Source: Viridibacterium sp035456105 (GTDB lineage Bacteria > Pseudomonadota > Gammaproteobacteria > Burkholderiales > Rhodocyclaceae). From it: DNA of 64,000 bases. Of this stretch, positions 7,355-15,747 are shown piece after piece (positions within the stretch are counted from its first letter, which is position 1; each line of letters starts with the position of its first letter). The translations under genes and the position numbers were made by a program. The notes under the pieces were generated by a model. The model searched no databases. It was given only the letters and a program-made list of their open reading frames with translations, and was not told the origin of the DNA. The stretch lies in NCBI GenBank assembly GCA_035456105.1, contig DATIDV010000024.1, positions 7,729 to 71,728 of the forward strand, written 5' to 3'.

Positions 7355-8002
7355 TCAGCCATTCGCGATGAGGTAGTCGACCAGCACGCCCGGCGTGATC
7401 ACGTGGTCGGGCGAGATGACACCGGTCGGCACGATGTTCTCGGCCTCGACGATGACGGTGTCTGCTGCCATGGCGATTGTCGGGTTGAAGTTTCTGGCAG
7501 TCAGTGCGTATTGCAGATTGCCGAGGTAGTCCGCGAGGAAAGCGCCGACGAGGGCGAAGTCGGCGCGGATCGGCAGTTCGAGCAGGAACTCGCGTCCGTT
7601 GATCTCGATCTTGCGCTTGCCTTCTTCAACCACGGTGCCGACACCGGTCGGTGTCAGCACGCCGCCAAGCCCGCTGCCGCCAGCTCGGATGCGCTCGATC
7701 AGCGTGCCCTGCGGCACCAGTTCACATTCGATCTCCCCCGCCAGCAGTTGCTGCTGCGTCTCCGGGTTGAGACCGATGTGGCTGACCACCAGCTTGCGCA
7801 CCAGACGCGCCGAAATCAGCTGACCGATGCCGGCGCCGGGCGAGGCCGAATCGTTGGCGATCACCGTCAGCTCGCGCTTGCCCTGACGCACAAGCTCTTC
7901 GATCACGCGCCGCGGACTGCCGACCGCCATGAAGCCGCCCACCATCAGCGACGCGCCATCCGGAATCCTGCTTACGGCCTCTTCGAGCGAAACAGTCTGC
8001 AT
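7355..8002 (-). CDS. 3-oxoacid / acetate CoA-transferase, alpha subunit
   Basis: A 215-aa alpha subunit of a family I CoA-transferase. The glycine motif 'DGASLMVGGFMAVGSPRRVIEELV' near the N-terminus and 'ALTARNFNPTIAMAADTVIVEAENIVPTGVISPDHVITPGVLVDYLI' at the C-terminus are diagnostic of AtoD/ScoA/PcaI. I chose the second of two adjacent ATGs (8002) because the GAGAGG site is then seven bases away. It is the first gene of a two-gene operon with the beta subunit and reads away from the ArsR/SRPBCC operon. Confidence 0.93.
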   Translation of the reverse strand: MQTVSLEEAVSRIPDGASLMVGGFMAVGSPRRVIEELVRQGKRELTVIANDSASPGAGIGQLISARLVRKLVVSHIGLNPETQQQLLAGEIECELVPQGTLIERIRAGGSGLGGVLTPTGVGTVVEEGKRKIEINGREFLLELPIRADFALVGAFLADYLGNLQYALTARNFNPTIAMAADTVIVEAENIVPTGVISPDHVITPGVLVDYLIANG

Positions 8003-8169
8003 CATCACCTCTCGCGCAGTGCGCACACCTGTCGAAGTATAGTCACCCGCGGTCGTCGTTCAAGCAAGGCGGGGCGTGGCTTCGCGCAGCTTGCCACAAC
8101 TTCATGACATTGCGATGTTGGCGCGTCACGGCAACGGAGCAGGGGGCTCGAAAATAAATTCGGCCAGAG

Positions 8170-8199
8170 TTGACATGTGACAAATTGGTCACCTATAGT
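8170..8199 (+). promoter_or_regulatory. ArsR-operon promoter with an operator inside the spacer
   Basis: TTGACA (8170-8175) and TATAGT (8194-8199) are separated by 18 bp. The spacer contains GTGAC-AAATTG-GTCAC (8177-8192), a perfect 5+5 palindrome like those bound by ArsR-type repressors. Transcription would start about 8205-8206, at the ATG of the ArsR gene, so the mRNA may be leaderless and the operon self-repressed. Confidence 0.75.
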
Positions 8200-8205
8200 T
8201 TCCCC

Positions 8206-8553
8206 ATGTCAAACGACGATCAAGTGTTCAAGGCGCTCGGCGATCCGTCTCGTCGCTTCCTCCTCGACCTGCTCTTTCAGCGTGATGGTCAGACGCTGGG
8301 CGAGCTGGAGGCGGAGCTGGCGATGACGCGCTTCGGGGTGATGAAGCATCTGCGTGTGCTCGAAGAGGCAGGGCTGGTGGTGACGCGCCGCTCGGGGCGC
8401 GAGAAGCTGCACTTCCTCAACCCGCTGCCGATCCGCTTGATACATGACCGCTGGATAGACAAGTTCAGGGAGCAGCAGGTGTCGGCTCTCGCAGATCTGA
8501 AAACCTCACTGGAGAGCAAACCATGCCGAACTTCAAGAAAAGCGAAAGCCTGA
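8206..8553 (+). CDS. ArsR-family winged-helix repressor
   Basis: A 115-aa regulator with the ArsR fold: 'DDQVFKALGDPSRRFLLDLLFQRDGQTLGELEAELAMTRFGVMKHLRVLEEAGLVVTRRSGREKLHFLNPLPI'. There are no cysteine metal sites, so it belongs to the SdpR-like group that accompanies SRPBCC proteins. The ATG at 8206 lies at the expected transcription start, with no ribosome site. It overlaps the SRPBCC gene by 31 bp in another frame, so the two are cotranscribed. The palindrome in its promoter suggests autorepression. Confidence 0.9.
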   Translation: MSNDDQVFKALGDPSRRFLLDLLFQRDGQTLGELEAELAMTRFGVMKHLRVLEEAGLVVTRRSGREKLHFLNPLPIRLIHDRWIDKFREQQVSALADLKTSLESKPCRTSRKAKA

Positions 8554-9026
8554 CCACGCAGATTCACCAGATCTATATCAAGGCGCCGGCCGAGGCGATC
8601 TGGGATGCGATCACCCAACCGGAGTGGACGACGAAATATGGCTATCGCTGTCCCGTCGACTACGACCTGAAACCGGGCGGCAAGTACATCGTGCGCTCGA
8701 CGGATACGATGCTGGCGATGGGGCTGCCGGTCATCGTGCTCGATGGTGAAGTGACGGAAGCCACGCGGCCGAACAAGCTGGTACACACACTGCGCTTCAT
8801 GTTCACCGACGAGAACGTGGCGGAGGGCTTCACGCGCATCAGTTGGGAAATCGTGCCGACCGGCGAGGGCTTCTGCCGGCTCACGGTGACGCATGAGATG
8901 GAGAATGCTCCCATCATGGCGGCGAACACATCGAGCGACTACGACGGCCATGGCGGCGGAGGCTGGAACTGGGTCATCAGCGATCTCAAGTCGTTGCTGG
9001 AGACCGGCAAGGCCTTGGCGGATTGA
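8523..9026 (+). CDS. SRPBCC (AHSA1-type) protein
   Basis: A 167-aa START/Bet v1-like protein of the AHSA1 group: 'IHQIYIKAPAEAIWDAITQPEWTTKYG' at the start, 'LKPGGKYIVRS', 'LDGEVTEATRPNKLVHTLRFMF' and the C-terminal helix 'GGGWNWVISDLKSLLETGKAL'. The fold makes a hydrophobic ligand cavity; the ligand is unknown. Such genes are commonly paired with an ArsR regulator, as here, where its start lies inside the regulator gene. It is cytoplasmic by sequence. Confidence 0.9.
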   Translation: MPNFKKSESLTTQIHQIYIKAPAEAIWDAITQPEWTTKYGYRCPVDYDLKPGGKYIVRSTDTMLAMGLPVIVLDGEVTEATRPNKLVHTLRFMFTDENVAEGFTRISWEIVPTGEGFCRLTVTHEMENAPIMAANTSSDYDGHGGGGWNWVISDLKSLLETGKALAD

Positions 9027-9285
9027 TGCCGCAGGGCACGCGGCTCGCGTGCCTTCAGGAAAAACACGCACCCTCCGGCATCCGTGCCGACAGCTTGCTC
9101 ATTTGTCCGGTGCGGGATGACGCGCGTGGCAGTGGCTCCATGCCCCTGTGGGCATGGCTCCGCGGGCTGCGCCCTGTGGCCCTATCGGGCGATGCTGCGT
9201 AAGCCGCGTATCGGCAAAGTGCGCTCATGCAGGCGCTGGCGGCAAGACGCTCCGCGCCTTGGGCAACGGCGATGCGGAGGCGGTC

Positions 9286-10860
9286 ATGAAAGCAGGATGG
9301 ATAAGAGTATTGGGAGTATTGGGGGCGCTCATACTGTGCGCCTGTAGTGGCGGCGGCAGCGGCGACAGCGGTGGGGCCGGCAACAGTGGGGCAGGCAGCA
9401 CCACGGGCCAGCCAGCGGTGACGGATAGTGCCGCGAGTTCTTCCTCAAGCGCAGCTTCGTCTGCGAGTTCGAGCGTCACGCCGCAAGCGACGGCGGTGGG
9501 CAAGGTCATCGGCAGTCCGGTCATGGCCAGCATTGGCGCGAGCGGCGGTACGCTGGCGTCCAGCGATGGTGCGATCAGCCTCAGCGTGCCGGCCGGCGCC
9601 TTCGATCAGGCGGTTAATGTGAGCATCCGCGAGATCAGCAATGAAGCGCATGGTGCAGCCGGGCGCGCCTGGCGCATCGAACCGGAAGGGCTGCACAGCG
9701 CGCTGCCGATGACGCTCACCTTTACGTACGGCGACGATGCGTTGCGCGACACCAGTGCCGGCGCCCTGAGCGTCGCGTATCAGGACGACCAGGGCGTGTG
9801 GAATGTCTACAACTCACCGCAACGCAATGCCGTGACGAAGACACTCAGCGTCAGCACCACGCACTTCAGCGACTGGTCCGTCATCACGGGCGCCCGCCTG
9901 CTGCCGATGACGGGCATGCTCAAGGTTGGCCAGTCCCTTGCGCTGCAAGTGAAGTACTGCCACTACACCTTCAGCGAAGATGGAAAAGTTTCGCGCATCG
10001 TCACTTGCGACAGCAATGTCGGCGTCAATCAAGCCCTGAACTCCTGGTCGGCTACCGCAGGCAGCATCACGCCGTCGAGCGATGCCACACTGGGCACGGC
10101 CACCTACACCGCACCGGCGACAAAGCCCGCGCGTAACCCGGTCGCTGTTTCCGTCCAGTACGCGCCGCCGTTCTCCAGCGGGCTGGAGATCCTCATCAGC
10201 AATATCGAGATCTCCGACACCGTCGTCGAAGACACGCCCTGCGCGTGGATGCGCACCGCGGCGCGGCTCGACGCCAAGGCCTACTTCACCGAGTACGGGT
10301 TCAGCGGCGCGACCTCCGAGGAGACCGTCAAGGTGCGTCAGTCCGGTCATCTGCACGGCATCCTCGTGTCACGCCAGCAACTGCCTGACTGGGGCATGTG
10401 GACGACCGAAAGCGTGACGGGCGACGCCGTGCTCGACGATTCGCTCTACACCCCCGGCAACGGCTATACGCTTACCGCCAAGGGCAGCGTGCTCTATCAG
10501 GGCCCCGACGCCAAGAACGAGCACCTCAGCGGCATCGCGCTCTACCTCGACTACCACACCTGCAAGTACACGCTGGGCGTGGATGTGAATGTCATGGCGA
10601 TCTTCCATTCAGACGGTTACGGCCCTGACGTCACGGACCCCGCACAAGTCGGCCGTCTGCGGCTTACCCAGGTACCGATGTCGGCCGAGCAGGGCGCTGC
10701 GCAACTCATCAAGGCCGCTGTCGACGTGCAGGTAAAAAGCCGGGACACTGGCAGTGACGCCTACTTCCCCGGTGGCCTGCTCGACAGCACCATGAAGGAG
10801 GCTCATCCCGATGATCTGGGCTGGACCACGGGTGCGTGGACCATCAAGAAGGCGCAGTGA
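9286..10860 (+). CDS. Large orphan lipoprotein with a ZU5-like beta domain
   Basis: The ATG at 9286 follows CGGAGG, and the product (524 aa) begins with a lipoprotein signal ending LILCAC, cysteine about residue 18. A low-complexity Gly/Ser/Ala linker follows. Residues about 85-205 ('GTLASSDGAISLSVPAGAFDQAVNVSIREIS' to 'TTHFSDWSVI') resemble the ZU5-like or Ig-like module found in bacterial surface proteins. The rest is beta-rich with scattered cysteines and no family I know. It stands alone: repeats precede it and a hairpin follows. A surface or periplasmic structural role is a guess. Confidence 0.75.
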   Translation: MKAGWIRVLGVLGALILCACSGGGSGDSGGAGNSGAGSTTGQPAVTDSAASSSSSAASSASSSVTPQATAVGKVIGSPVMASIGASGGTLASSDGAISLSVPAGAFDQAVNVSIREISNEAHGAAGRAWRIEPEGLHSALPMTLTFTYGDDALRDTSAGALSVAYQDDQGVWNVYNSPQRNAVTKTLSVSTTHFSDWSVITGARLLPMTGMLKVGQSLALQVKYCHYTFSEDGKVSRIVTCDSNVGVNQALNSWSATAGSITPSSDATLGTATYTAPATKPARNPVAVSVQYAPPFSSGLEILISNIEISDTVVEDTPCAWMRTAARLDAKAYFTEYGFSGATSEETVKVRQSGHLHGILVSRQQLPDWGMWTTESVTGDAVLDDSLYTPGNGYTLTAKGSVLYQGPDAKNEHLSGIALYLDYHTCKYTLGVDVNVMAIFHSDGYGPDVTDPAQVGRLRLTQVPMSAEQGAAQLIKAAVDVQVKSRDTGSDAYFPGGLLDSTMKEAHPDDLGWTTGAWTIKKAQ

Positions 10861-10882
10861 GGTAATGGCGTAGCGCGAACGA

Positions 10883-10914
10883 GCGAAGCGACGCCGGGCA
10901 GGTCGTCGCTTCGC
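10883..10914. terminator. Hairpin between convergent genes
   Basis: GCGAAGCGACG (10883-10893) pairs perfectly with CGTCGCTTCGC (10904-10914) around a 10-nt loop. There is no T tract. It lies between the lipoprotein gene and the end of the MFS gene and is probably a shared transcription barrier or RNA-stabilising hairpin. Confidence 0.5.
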
Positions 10915-10941
10915 GCGGACTCTCGCGAACGGTCATGCAGT

Positions 10942-12375
10942 TCAGGCCCTGGCAATTCGCGTCCCGCCCTTGTGGGCCACGATAAACGCCGCACCCACCA
11001 GAACGGCAGCCACTGCAAACGTCACGCGCATGCCACCCGCAATCGCGTCCGCCGAGCCCACGATGATGTCATCCGCATGTGCAGCGAAGGCGAATACCGC
11101 GCCCATCAGCGAGGCGCCGGTGATGAGGCCGAGGTTGCGCGCGAGATTGAGCAGGCCTGACGTCGCGCCGCGTTGTTCGGGTGAGACGTCCTTCATCACC
11201 GCCGTATTGTTGGCGGCCTGGAACAGTGCGTAATGGAAAGCGATGAGGATCAGCGGCAGCACGTAGGCGGGGACGCCCCAGCGCGTTGGCAATGCGGCGA
11301 GGAGCACGCAGCCGAGAATCATGCCGCCCAGCCCGAGCAGGCCCATGCGTTGCGCACTGAAACGGTCGACGAGGCGACCACAGGGCACGCCGCACAGCGC
11401 CACGGTCGCCGGCGCGCAGGACATCACGAGGCCCAGCGTCGCCGCATCCAGCCCCAGCCCGCGTGACAGGTAGAAGGGCCCGACCACCAGCGTGGTGATG
11501 ATCACCGTCATCACCAGCATGCTCGTGACGAGGCCTGTGCGCAGTACCGGGTTGCGGAACATTTCGAGCCGGATCAGGGGCGCCGCCACGCGACGCTCGA
11601 CGACTACGAACAGGGCCACACCCGCCCCGGCGGCCGCCACCAGCAGCAGGTTGAGCGCGCCGAAGTGGCCGCGCCCAAGCGTCATGGCAAGTGCATAGGC
11701 AGCGAGTGTCAGGACCAGCACCAGCGTGCCGGCCACATCGAAGCCTGTGCGTGCGCCAGCCGGCCGCGCACGATCATGCGGCAGGTAGCGCCAGGCGAGC
11801 CACAGGGTCAGCACACCGAGCGGTACATTCACGAAGAACAGCGCACGCCAGTCTGACAAGACAAGCAGCGCACCGCCCAGCGAAGGCCCCAGCGCAGTGC
11901 CGATGGCCGACATCGTCGCCAGCAGGCCCATCGCGCTGCCGGTCTTCTCCTTCGGCACCGCGTCGGCGACGAAAGCCAGGGTCAGCGCCATCATCGCCGC
12001 CGCCCCCAGGCCCTGCGCCACGCGCGCCGCGATCAACATCGGCAGCGACCCCGCCAGCCCGCACAGGGCAGAGGCCAGCGCGAACAGCGCGAGGCCCACC
12101 AGCAATACGCGACGCCGTCCGAGCATGTCACCCAGCCGGCCCACGCCGACGATCAGCGTCGTGATCGCCAGCAGGTAGGCCAGCACGATCCACTGCACTG
12201 CCTGGAATGAGGCATCGAATGCGTGCGCGAAAGTCGGCAGGCCGACGTTGGCGATACTCGTGCCGAGCGAGGCGAGCAACATCGCCGCGCAGAGACTCGT
12301 GAGTGCCCGGCGTGTGCTGGCGGCATTCCCGTCTGTTGCTGTTCCATCAATCGCCATTGCGTTGCTTGTTTTCAT
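10942..12375 (-). CDS. MFS drug/solute efflux transporter, DHA2 (14-TM) family
   Basis: A 477-aa multi-pass protein. Motif A appears after TM2 as 'GVGRLGDMLGRRRVLLVG', and motif C-like 'GTALGPSLGGALL' marks an exporter of the DHA2 family (QacA/EmrB type). I chose the ATG at 12375 because GGAGG lies eight bases upstream; the longer frame runs back through a dispersed repeat. The gene is divergent from a LysR regulator, the usual arrangement for inducible efflux. The substrate is unknown. Confidence 0.92.
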   Translation of the reverse strand: MKTSNAMAIDGTATDGNAASTRRALTSLCAAMLLASLGTSIANVGLPTFAHAFDASFQAVQWIVLAYLLAITTLIVGVGRLGDMLGRRRVLLVGLALFALASALCGLAGSLPMLIAARVAQGLGAAAMMALTLAFVADAVPKEKTGSAMGLLATMSAIGTALGPSLGGALLVLSDWRALFFVNVPLGVLTLWLAWRYLPHDRARPAGARTGFDVAGTLVLVLTLAAYALAMTLGRGHFGALNLLLVAAAGAGVALFVVVERRVAAPLIRLEMFRNPVLRTGLVTSMLVMTVIITTLVVGPFYLSRGLGLDAATLGLVMSCAPATVALCGVPCGRLVDRFSAQRMGLLGLGGMILGCVLLAALPTRWGVPAYVLPLILIAFHYALFQAANNTAVMKDVSPEQRGATSGLLNLARNLGLITGASLMGAVFAFAAHADDIIVGSADAIAGGMRVTFAVAAVLVGAAFIVAHKGGTRIARA

Positions 12376-12391
12376 GCCCATACCTCCAGAT

Positions 12392-12482
12392 CCGTCATTC
12401 CCGCGAAGGCGGGAATCCAGTGGCGCAACACAGGTGCCAGAGTGCCAACGCCGCTGTGTCCTCGCCTTCGCGGGGATGACGG
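12392..12482. repeat. Dispersed inverted repeat ('cattcccgcgaaggcgggaatcca' type)
   Basis: GTCATTCCCGCGAAGGCG (12394-12411) matches the inverted GTCATCCCCGCGAAGGCG (read from 12480 back to 12463) at 17 of 18 positions. This repeat type is familiar from many proteobacteria. It lies upstream of the MFS gene and explains why longer frames read 'VIPAKA...DSRLRGNDG'. Confidence 0.75.
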
Positions 12483-12593
12483 CGAGGTGGGTAGCCCGGG
12501 CGCGCGAAGCGACTCCAGGGCTCTCGACCAGTCTCGATGCGTTCATTGGCAAAGCCTAGTCCCCCGGAACACAAGGCGGAAGACGCGCGTCTT

Positions 12594-12608
12594 GCAATGA
12601 ATCATTGC
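12594..12608. promoter_or_regulatory. Perfect 15-bp palindrome, probable LysR operator
   Basis: GCAATGA-A-TCATTGC lies 45 bp before the LysR start and about 220 bp before the divergent MFS start. Perfect symmetry at such a position is typical of the recognition site of a LysR protein that represses its own gene and activates its neighbour. Confidence 0.55.
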
Positions 12609-12653
12609 GTTTGACGCTAGGTGTGACGGGGGAGGCGGTGCTATGGTCAAGGC

Positions 12654-13544
12654 ATGACGACCCCTGACTTCAATCTGCTCCACACCCTCGACGTATTGCT
12701 GGCCGAAGGCAGCGTGGCGCGTGCGGCGCACCGCCTGCACCTGTCCAGCTCGGCGATGAGTCGTGCGCTCGCGCGCCTGCGCGAAACCACGGGTGATCCA
12801 CTGCTCGTGCGCGCCGGGCGCAGCCTCGTGCCGACGCCGCGTGCGCTCGAATTGCGCGAACAGGTCAGCCAGCTCGTGCAGGATGCACAGGCGGTGCTGC
12901 GCCCAGCCGAACAACTCGACCTCAGGCAGCTCGTGCGCACCTTCACGCTGCGCACCCGCGCCGGCTTTGCCGAGAACTTCGGCCCCGCGCTCATCGCCCA
13001 CATGCGTCAGGAGGCGCCGCAGGTGCGTTTGCGCTTCCTGCCGAAGATCGACAAATCCAGCGCCGCATTGCGCGACGGCAGCGTCGATCTGGAGACCGGC
13101 ATCGTCAATGCGACAACCAGCCCGGAGCTGCGCGCCCAGGCCTTGTTCCGCGATCGCTTCGTCGGCGTCGTGCGCGCCGAACATCCATTCGTGGGGCGTC
13201 GCGTCACGGCAGCGCGCTATGCCGCGGGCGAGCATGTGCTGCTGTCGTGGCGGGGTGTCGACAAGGGGCCGGTCGATGACGCGCTGGACAAGCTCAGGCT
13301 GGAGCGGAATGTCATCACCCTTGTCGGAGAGTTCGCCACCGCGCTGGCGCTTGCGCGCGCCACCGATCTCATCGCCACCGTACCCGAACGACATACCGGT
13401 AGCCTGCGCGCCGGCATGCACAGCTTCAAGCTGCCCTTCGAAGTGCCGGAGATCACCGTCTCGATGCTGTGGCACCCGCGCATGGACGGCGACCTTGCAC
13501 ATCGCTGGTTGCGGGGATGTGTGCGTGAGGTGTGTCGGGCGTAG
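12654..13544 (+). CDS. LysR-family transcriptional regulator
   Basis: A 296-aa LysR regulator of the NodD/PcpR-like group: N-terminal 'FNLLHTLDVLLAEGSVARAAHRLHLSSSAMSRALARLRETTGDPLLVRAGRSLVPTPRA' is the winged helix-turn-helix, followed by a periplasmic-binding-like effector domain. It probably controls the divergent MFS exporter through the palindrome at 12594. Its last residues (CVREVCRA) and stop fall in a sequence repeated exactly at 17319, so the C-terminus seems to be supplied by a repeat insertion. Confidence 0.93.
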   Translation: MTTPDFNLLHTLDVLLAEGSVARAAHRLHLSSSAMSRALARLRETTGDPLLVRAGRSLVPTPRALELREQVSQLVQDAQAVLRPAEQLDLRQLVRTFTLRTRAGFAENFGPALIAHMRQEAPQVRLRFLPKIDKSSAALRDGSVDLETGIVNATTSPELRAQALFRDRFVGVVRAEHPFVGRRVTAARYAAGEHVLLSWRGVDKGPVDDALDKLRLERNVITLVGEFATALALARATDLIATVPERHTGSLRAGMHSFKLPFEVPEITVSMLWHPRMDGDLAHRWLRGCVREVCRA

Positions 13545-13651
13545 GGAGGAGCGCCAGAGGCGGTTCCGCCAGCCGCCTGAAGGGCGGCGTCACGCAGCGC
13601 ACGCATCGGCCCTGACCCGGCGGAACCTCCTGCGGAGTTCCGCCTCTTGCC
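13521..13651. repeat. Dispersed palindromic repeat, copy C (inverted)
   Basis: Read on the minus strand it matches copies A and B (GGCGGAACTCCGCAGGAGG, then GGTTCCGCC, GATGCGTGCGCTGCG and CTCCCTAC at the end). Its left flank, 13521-13541, is 21 bp identical to 17319-17339. It overlaps the last codons of the LysR gene. Confidence 0.7.
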
Positions 13652-13691
13652 AAGCCTGTTTCACCAGACAAACAGTTGAAGGACCATAGCC

Positions 13692-14279
13692 ATGCTTCCA
13701 CAAGGCCTCATCGACGAACTGCGCAATCGCTATGTCGAGCCACATCGCCACTACCACACGCAGCAACACATCGACGCCCTGCTTGGCGAACTGCGCGTCA
13801 CACCTGTCCCTGTACACAACCACGAAGTCGTCGAAGCGGCCATCTGGTTCCACGACGCCATCTACGACACGCGCCGGCAAGACAACGAAGCACGATCCGC
13901 CGAACTCGCCGCCAGGCAGCTACGCGATGCGGGCTGGGCAGCAGAGAACATTGTGCGAGTCGAAAAGCTCATCCTCGCCACCGCGAACCACAGCGCGGCC
14001 GTGAGCGTGCTTGATGAGGAACCTGATGCGGCTTTGTTCCTGGATCTCGACCTGTCCATCCTCGGTGCGCGGCCGTCGACCTACGATGTGTATGCCAAAG
14101 CCATTCGGCACGAGTTTGACTGGGTCAGCGATGCCGAGTACCGCGCCGGCCGTTTGCGCGTGCTTGCGCGTTTTCTTGCGGGCTCGCGCCTGTTCCGCAC
14201 CGATCACTATCTCGGTCTGCTAGACATCGCGGCCTGCGACAACATGCAACGCGAACAGATTGGCCTGCTCCGCGGTTAA
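13692..14279 (+). CDS. HD-superfamily metal-dependent hydrolase (COG4339-like)
   Basis: A 195-aa protein with the HD pattern 'RHYHTQQHIDALL' (first His) and 'AIWFHDAIYD' (HD pair), then 'LILATANHS' and 'FLDLDLSILG' (later His/Asp). This is the pattern of predicted metal-dependent phosphohydrolases of COG4339. The substrate, likely a phosphorylated nucleotide, is unknown. A GAAGGA site lies upstream of the ATG. It is flanked by dispersed repeats on both sides and is probably monocistronic. Confidence 0.85.
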   Translation: MLPQGLIDELRNRYVEPHRHYHTQQHIDALLGELRVTPVPVHNHEVVEAAIWFHDAIYDTRRQDNEARSAELAARQLRDAGWAAENIVRVEKLILATANHSAAVSVLDEEPDAALFLDLDLSILGARPSTYDVYAKAIRHEFDWVSDAEYRAGRLRVLARFLAGSRLFRTDHYLGLLDIAACDNMQREQIGLLRG

Positions 14280-14290
14280 GGGCGATGGCA

Positions 14291-14319
14291 TGGGCGGAAC
14301 TCCGCAGGAGATTCCGCCT
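14291..14319. repeat. Short fragment of the dispersed repeat family
   Basis: GGGCGGAACTCCGCAGGAG followed by ATTCCGCCT is one end of the family at 5541, 5790, 13521 and 17319. It can fold as GGCGGAA/TTCCGCC and may act as an end-of-transcript hairpin for the HD gene. Confidence 0.6.
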
Positions 14320-14406
14320 GGCATGTAGCTGGTCATGCGCATGCCAGGCATCAGGAATGAAAGCCGGAGTCCATTGGTCTCCGACATGAAGTCCGTGCCG
14401 CGCGGA

Positions 14407-15111
14407 CTATGCGCGCTTCTTGCGCCGTGTCATGCCAAGCAGCGCCACGACAAGCCCGAGCAGGGTCAAGGTCGAAGGCTCGGGCACGAAATTTTCGTCT
14501 ACCCTGAAAAGGCCTTCCACAAGCGAGCCGGCACCACCCTCGATATTTGGATCATACCCAGCGCTGGAAAATATGCTGAACAGATATTTGTGCCCCGCCA
14601 GAAGAGAGCCCACCAGGTGCTGCGTTGGTCCCGAGGCGGTGAGCGCGAAGAGCAGATCACCTGCGGTTACATCCGAGAACGCGACCGAGGCGTAGCCGGG
14701 AGAGTCCTGAACCACACCGCCGATCCAATCCCAGTTGGCGTTGGTGTCCACGGTGAAATTCAGAAGCAACGACGCGCTCGCGGAACCACCAGGGCGGAAC
14801 ACGTGAGCGTCGAGCTGTGCCCATCCTCCCTGGTCACCTCCGGCATTAACCACAAGCGATGCGCCCTGATTGAGCGTCCGGATGGTGGAAAGCTGACCCG
14901 CTGCGCTCACGGGAGGAAGTCCGTCCGGACTGAATCTCCACGCGTCAGCCGAGAACGGTCCCGAGTCTCCGCTGGCAGTGTTGTCGGGGCCCGTATTGTC
15001 CGTTGCAACGACGTTCCGGCTGACACTGGTGATCGCAGCTGCGACTGCCGAATCGATTGTGCCGAAAACAGCCACGCCGGCCATGATGATTGCAATGGGT
15101 AATTTTCTCAC
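14407..15111 (-). CDS. PEP-CTERM sorted exported protein
   Basis: A 234-aa protein beginning at a GTG (15111) preceded by AAAGGGG. It has an N-terminal signal peptide ('LPIAIIMAGVAVFGTIDSAVAAA') and a C-terminal PEP-CTERM tail: VPEPSTLTLLGLVVALLGMT then RRKKRA. The body is a beta-rich passenger with 'GGWAQLDAHVF' and 'FDV/FSIFSS'-like strands. PEP-CTERM proteins are cut by exosortase/EpsH and handed to the surface or exopolysaccharide matrix. No exosortase gene is present in this window, so the sorting machinery must be elsewhere. Confidence 0.88.
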   Translation of the reverse strand: MRKLPIAIIMAGVAVFGTIDSAVAAAITSVSRNVVATDNTGPDNTASGDSGPFSADAWRFSPDGLPPVSAAGQLSTIRTLNQGASLVVNAGGDQGGWAQLDAHVFRPGGSASASLLLNFTVDTNANWDWIGGVVQDSPGYASVAFSDVTAGDLLFALTASGPTQHLVGSLLAGHKYLFSIFSSAGYDPNIEGGAGSLVEGLFRVDENFVPEPSTLTLLGLVVALLGMTRRKKRA

Positions 15112-15747
15112 TTGTGGCCCCTTTGGTTGTCCAGTGCAAAGAATCCCTACCAGCAAGCCTCATGCCATCAACGCAGCGGACATGCGTAGCTTCATGATGC
15201 TGCACACATTTATATTGTCAGCCCGATATTTTTCGCGTCAGTCAGCGCTTTTTGCAGGGCTCCTGGACGAACAATGTATTCATTTCCGACAATCTTCTGG
15301 TGCACCGTAAGGGTGATTTATTTCGGAATGACGAGGGAATATGTGGTGAGGTGGTGGTCACATCGTGGCTGCAGTCGAATCCCTGTGTCGTCATCAACGC
15401 AAGGACCGTTCGTGCAAACGTGGGCGCCCACGTACGGGTCTGTGGAAAGGTGATGCCCCGCGCTCCAGAGCAAAAAGAAAAGGGCGCGTTGCGTTGCGAA
15501 CCCGGCCCAGCTTGCCCTGCTGTCACTCCTTTCTGTTCATTGCCCGCACGAGGCGCCGGTGCTCGCCGATGCCAATCGAAGCATCAATGACGCTATTTAA
15601 TGCATTAGAAATGGCATCGATAAGCTACTAGGCTTCACGTGGCCGCCGTTTCACCAGACGTGCATTCGCAAAAGAAATGGCGTGCCGCAAGCCGCAAACC
15701 CTTGCGGGCAGATAAGGGCATAAGCCCAGATAAATCGGAGACAGAGA
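15112..15747. other. Long intergenic region between divergent genes
   Basis: About 636 bp with no supportable gene, containing AT-richer patches near 15200-15330. Two elements stand out: TAATGCATTA (15598-15607), a perfect 10-bp palindrome, and GGGCATAAGCCC just upstream of the GH54 ribosome site. The region must hold the promoters of both the PEP-CTERM gene and the GH54 gene. Longer frames here lack ribosome sites and protein-like composition. Confidence 0.4.
15598..15607. promoter_or_regulatory. Palindrome TAATGCATTA upstream of the GH54 gene
   Basis: It is a perfect 10-bp palindrome in an AT-rich pocket, 140 bp upstream of the arabinofuranosidase start. It may be an operator or part of a promoter; there is no further support. 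Confidence 0.3.

Noticed and set aside
15242..15590. Coding frames in the intergenic region before the GH54 gene
   Set aside because: Frames on both strands lack ribosome sites, have uneven composition and match no pattern.
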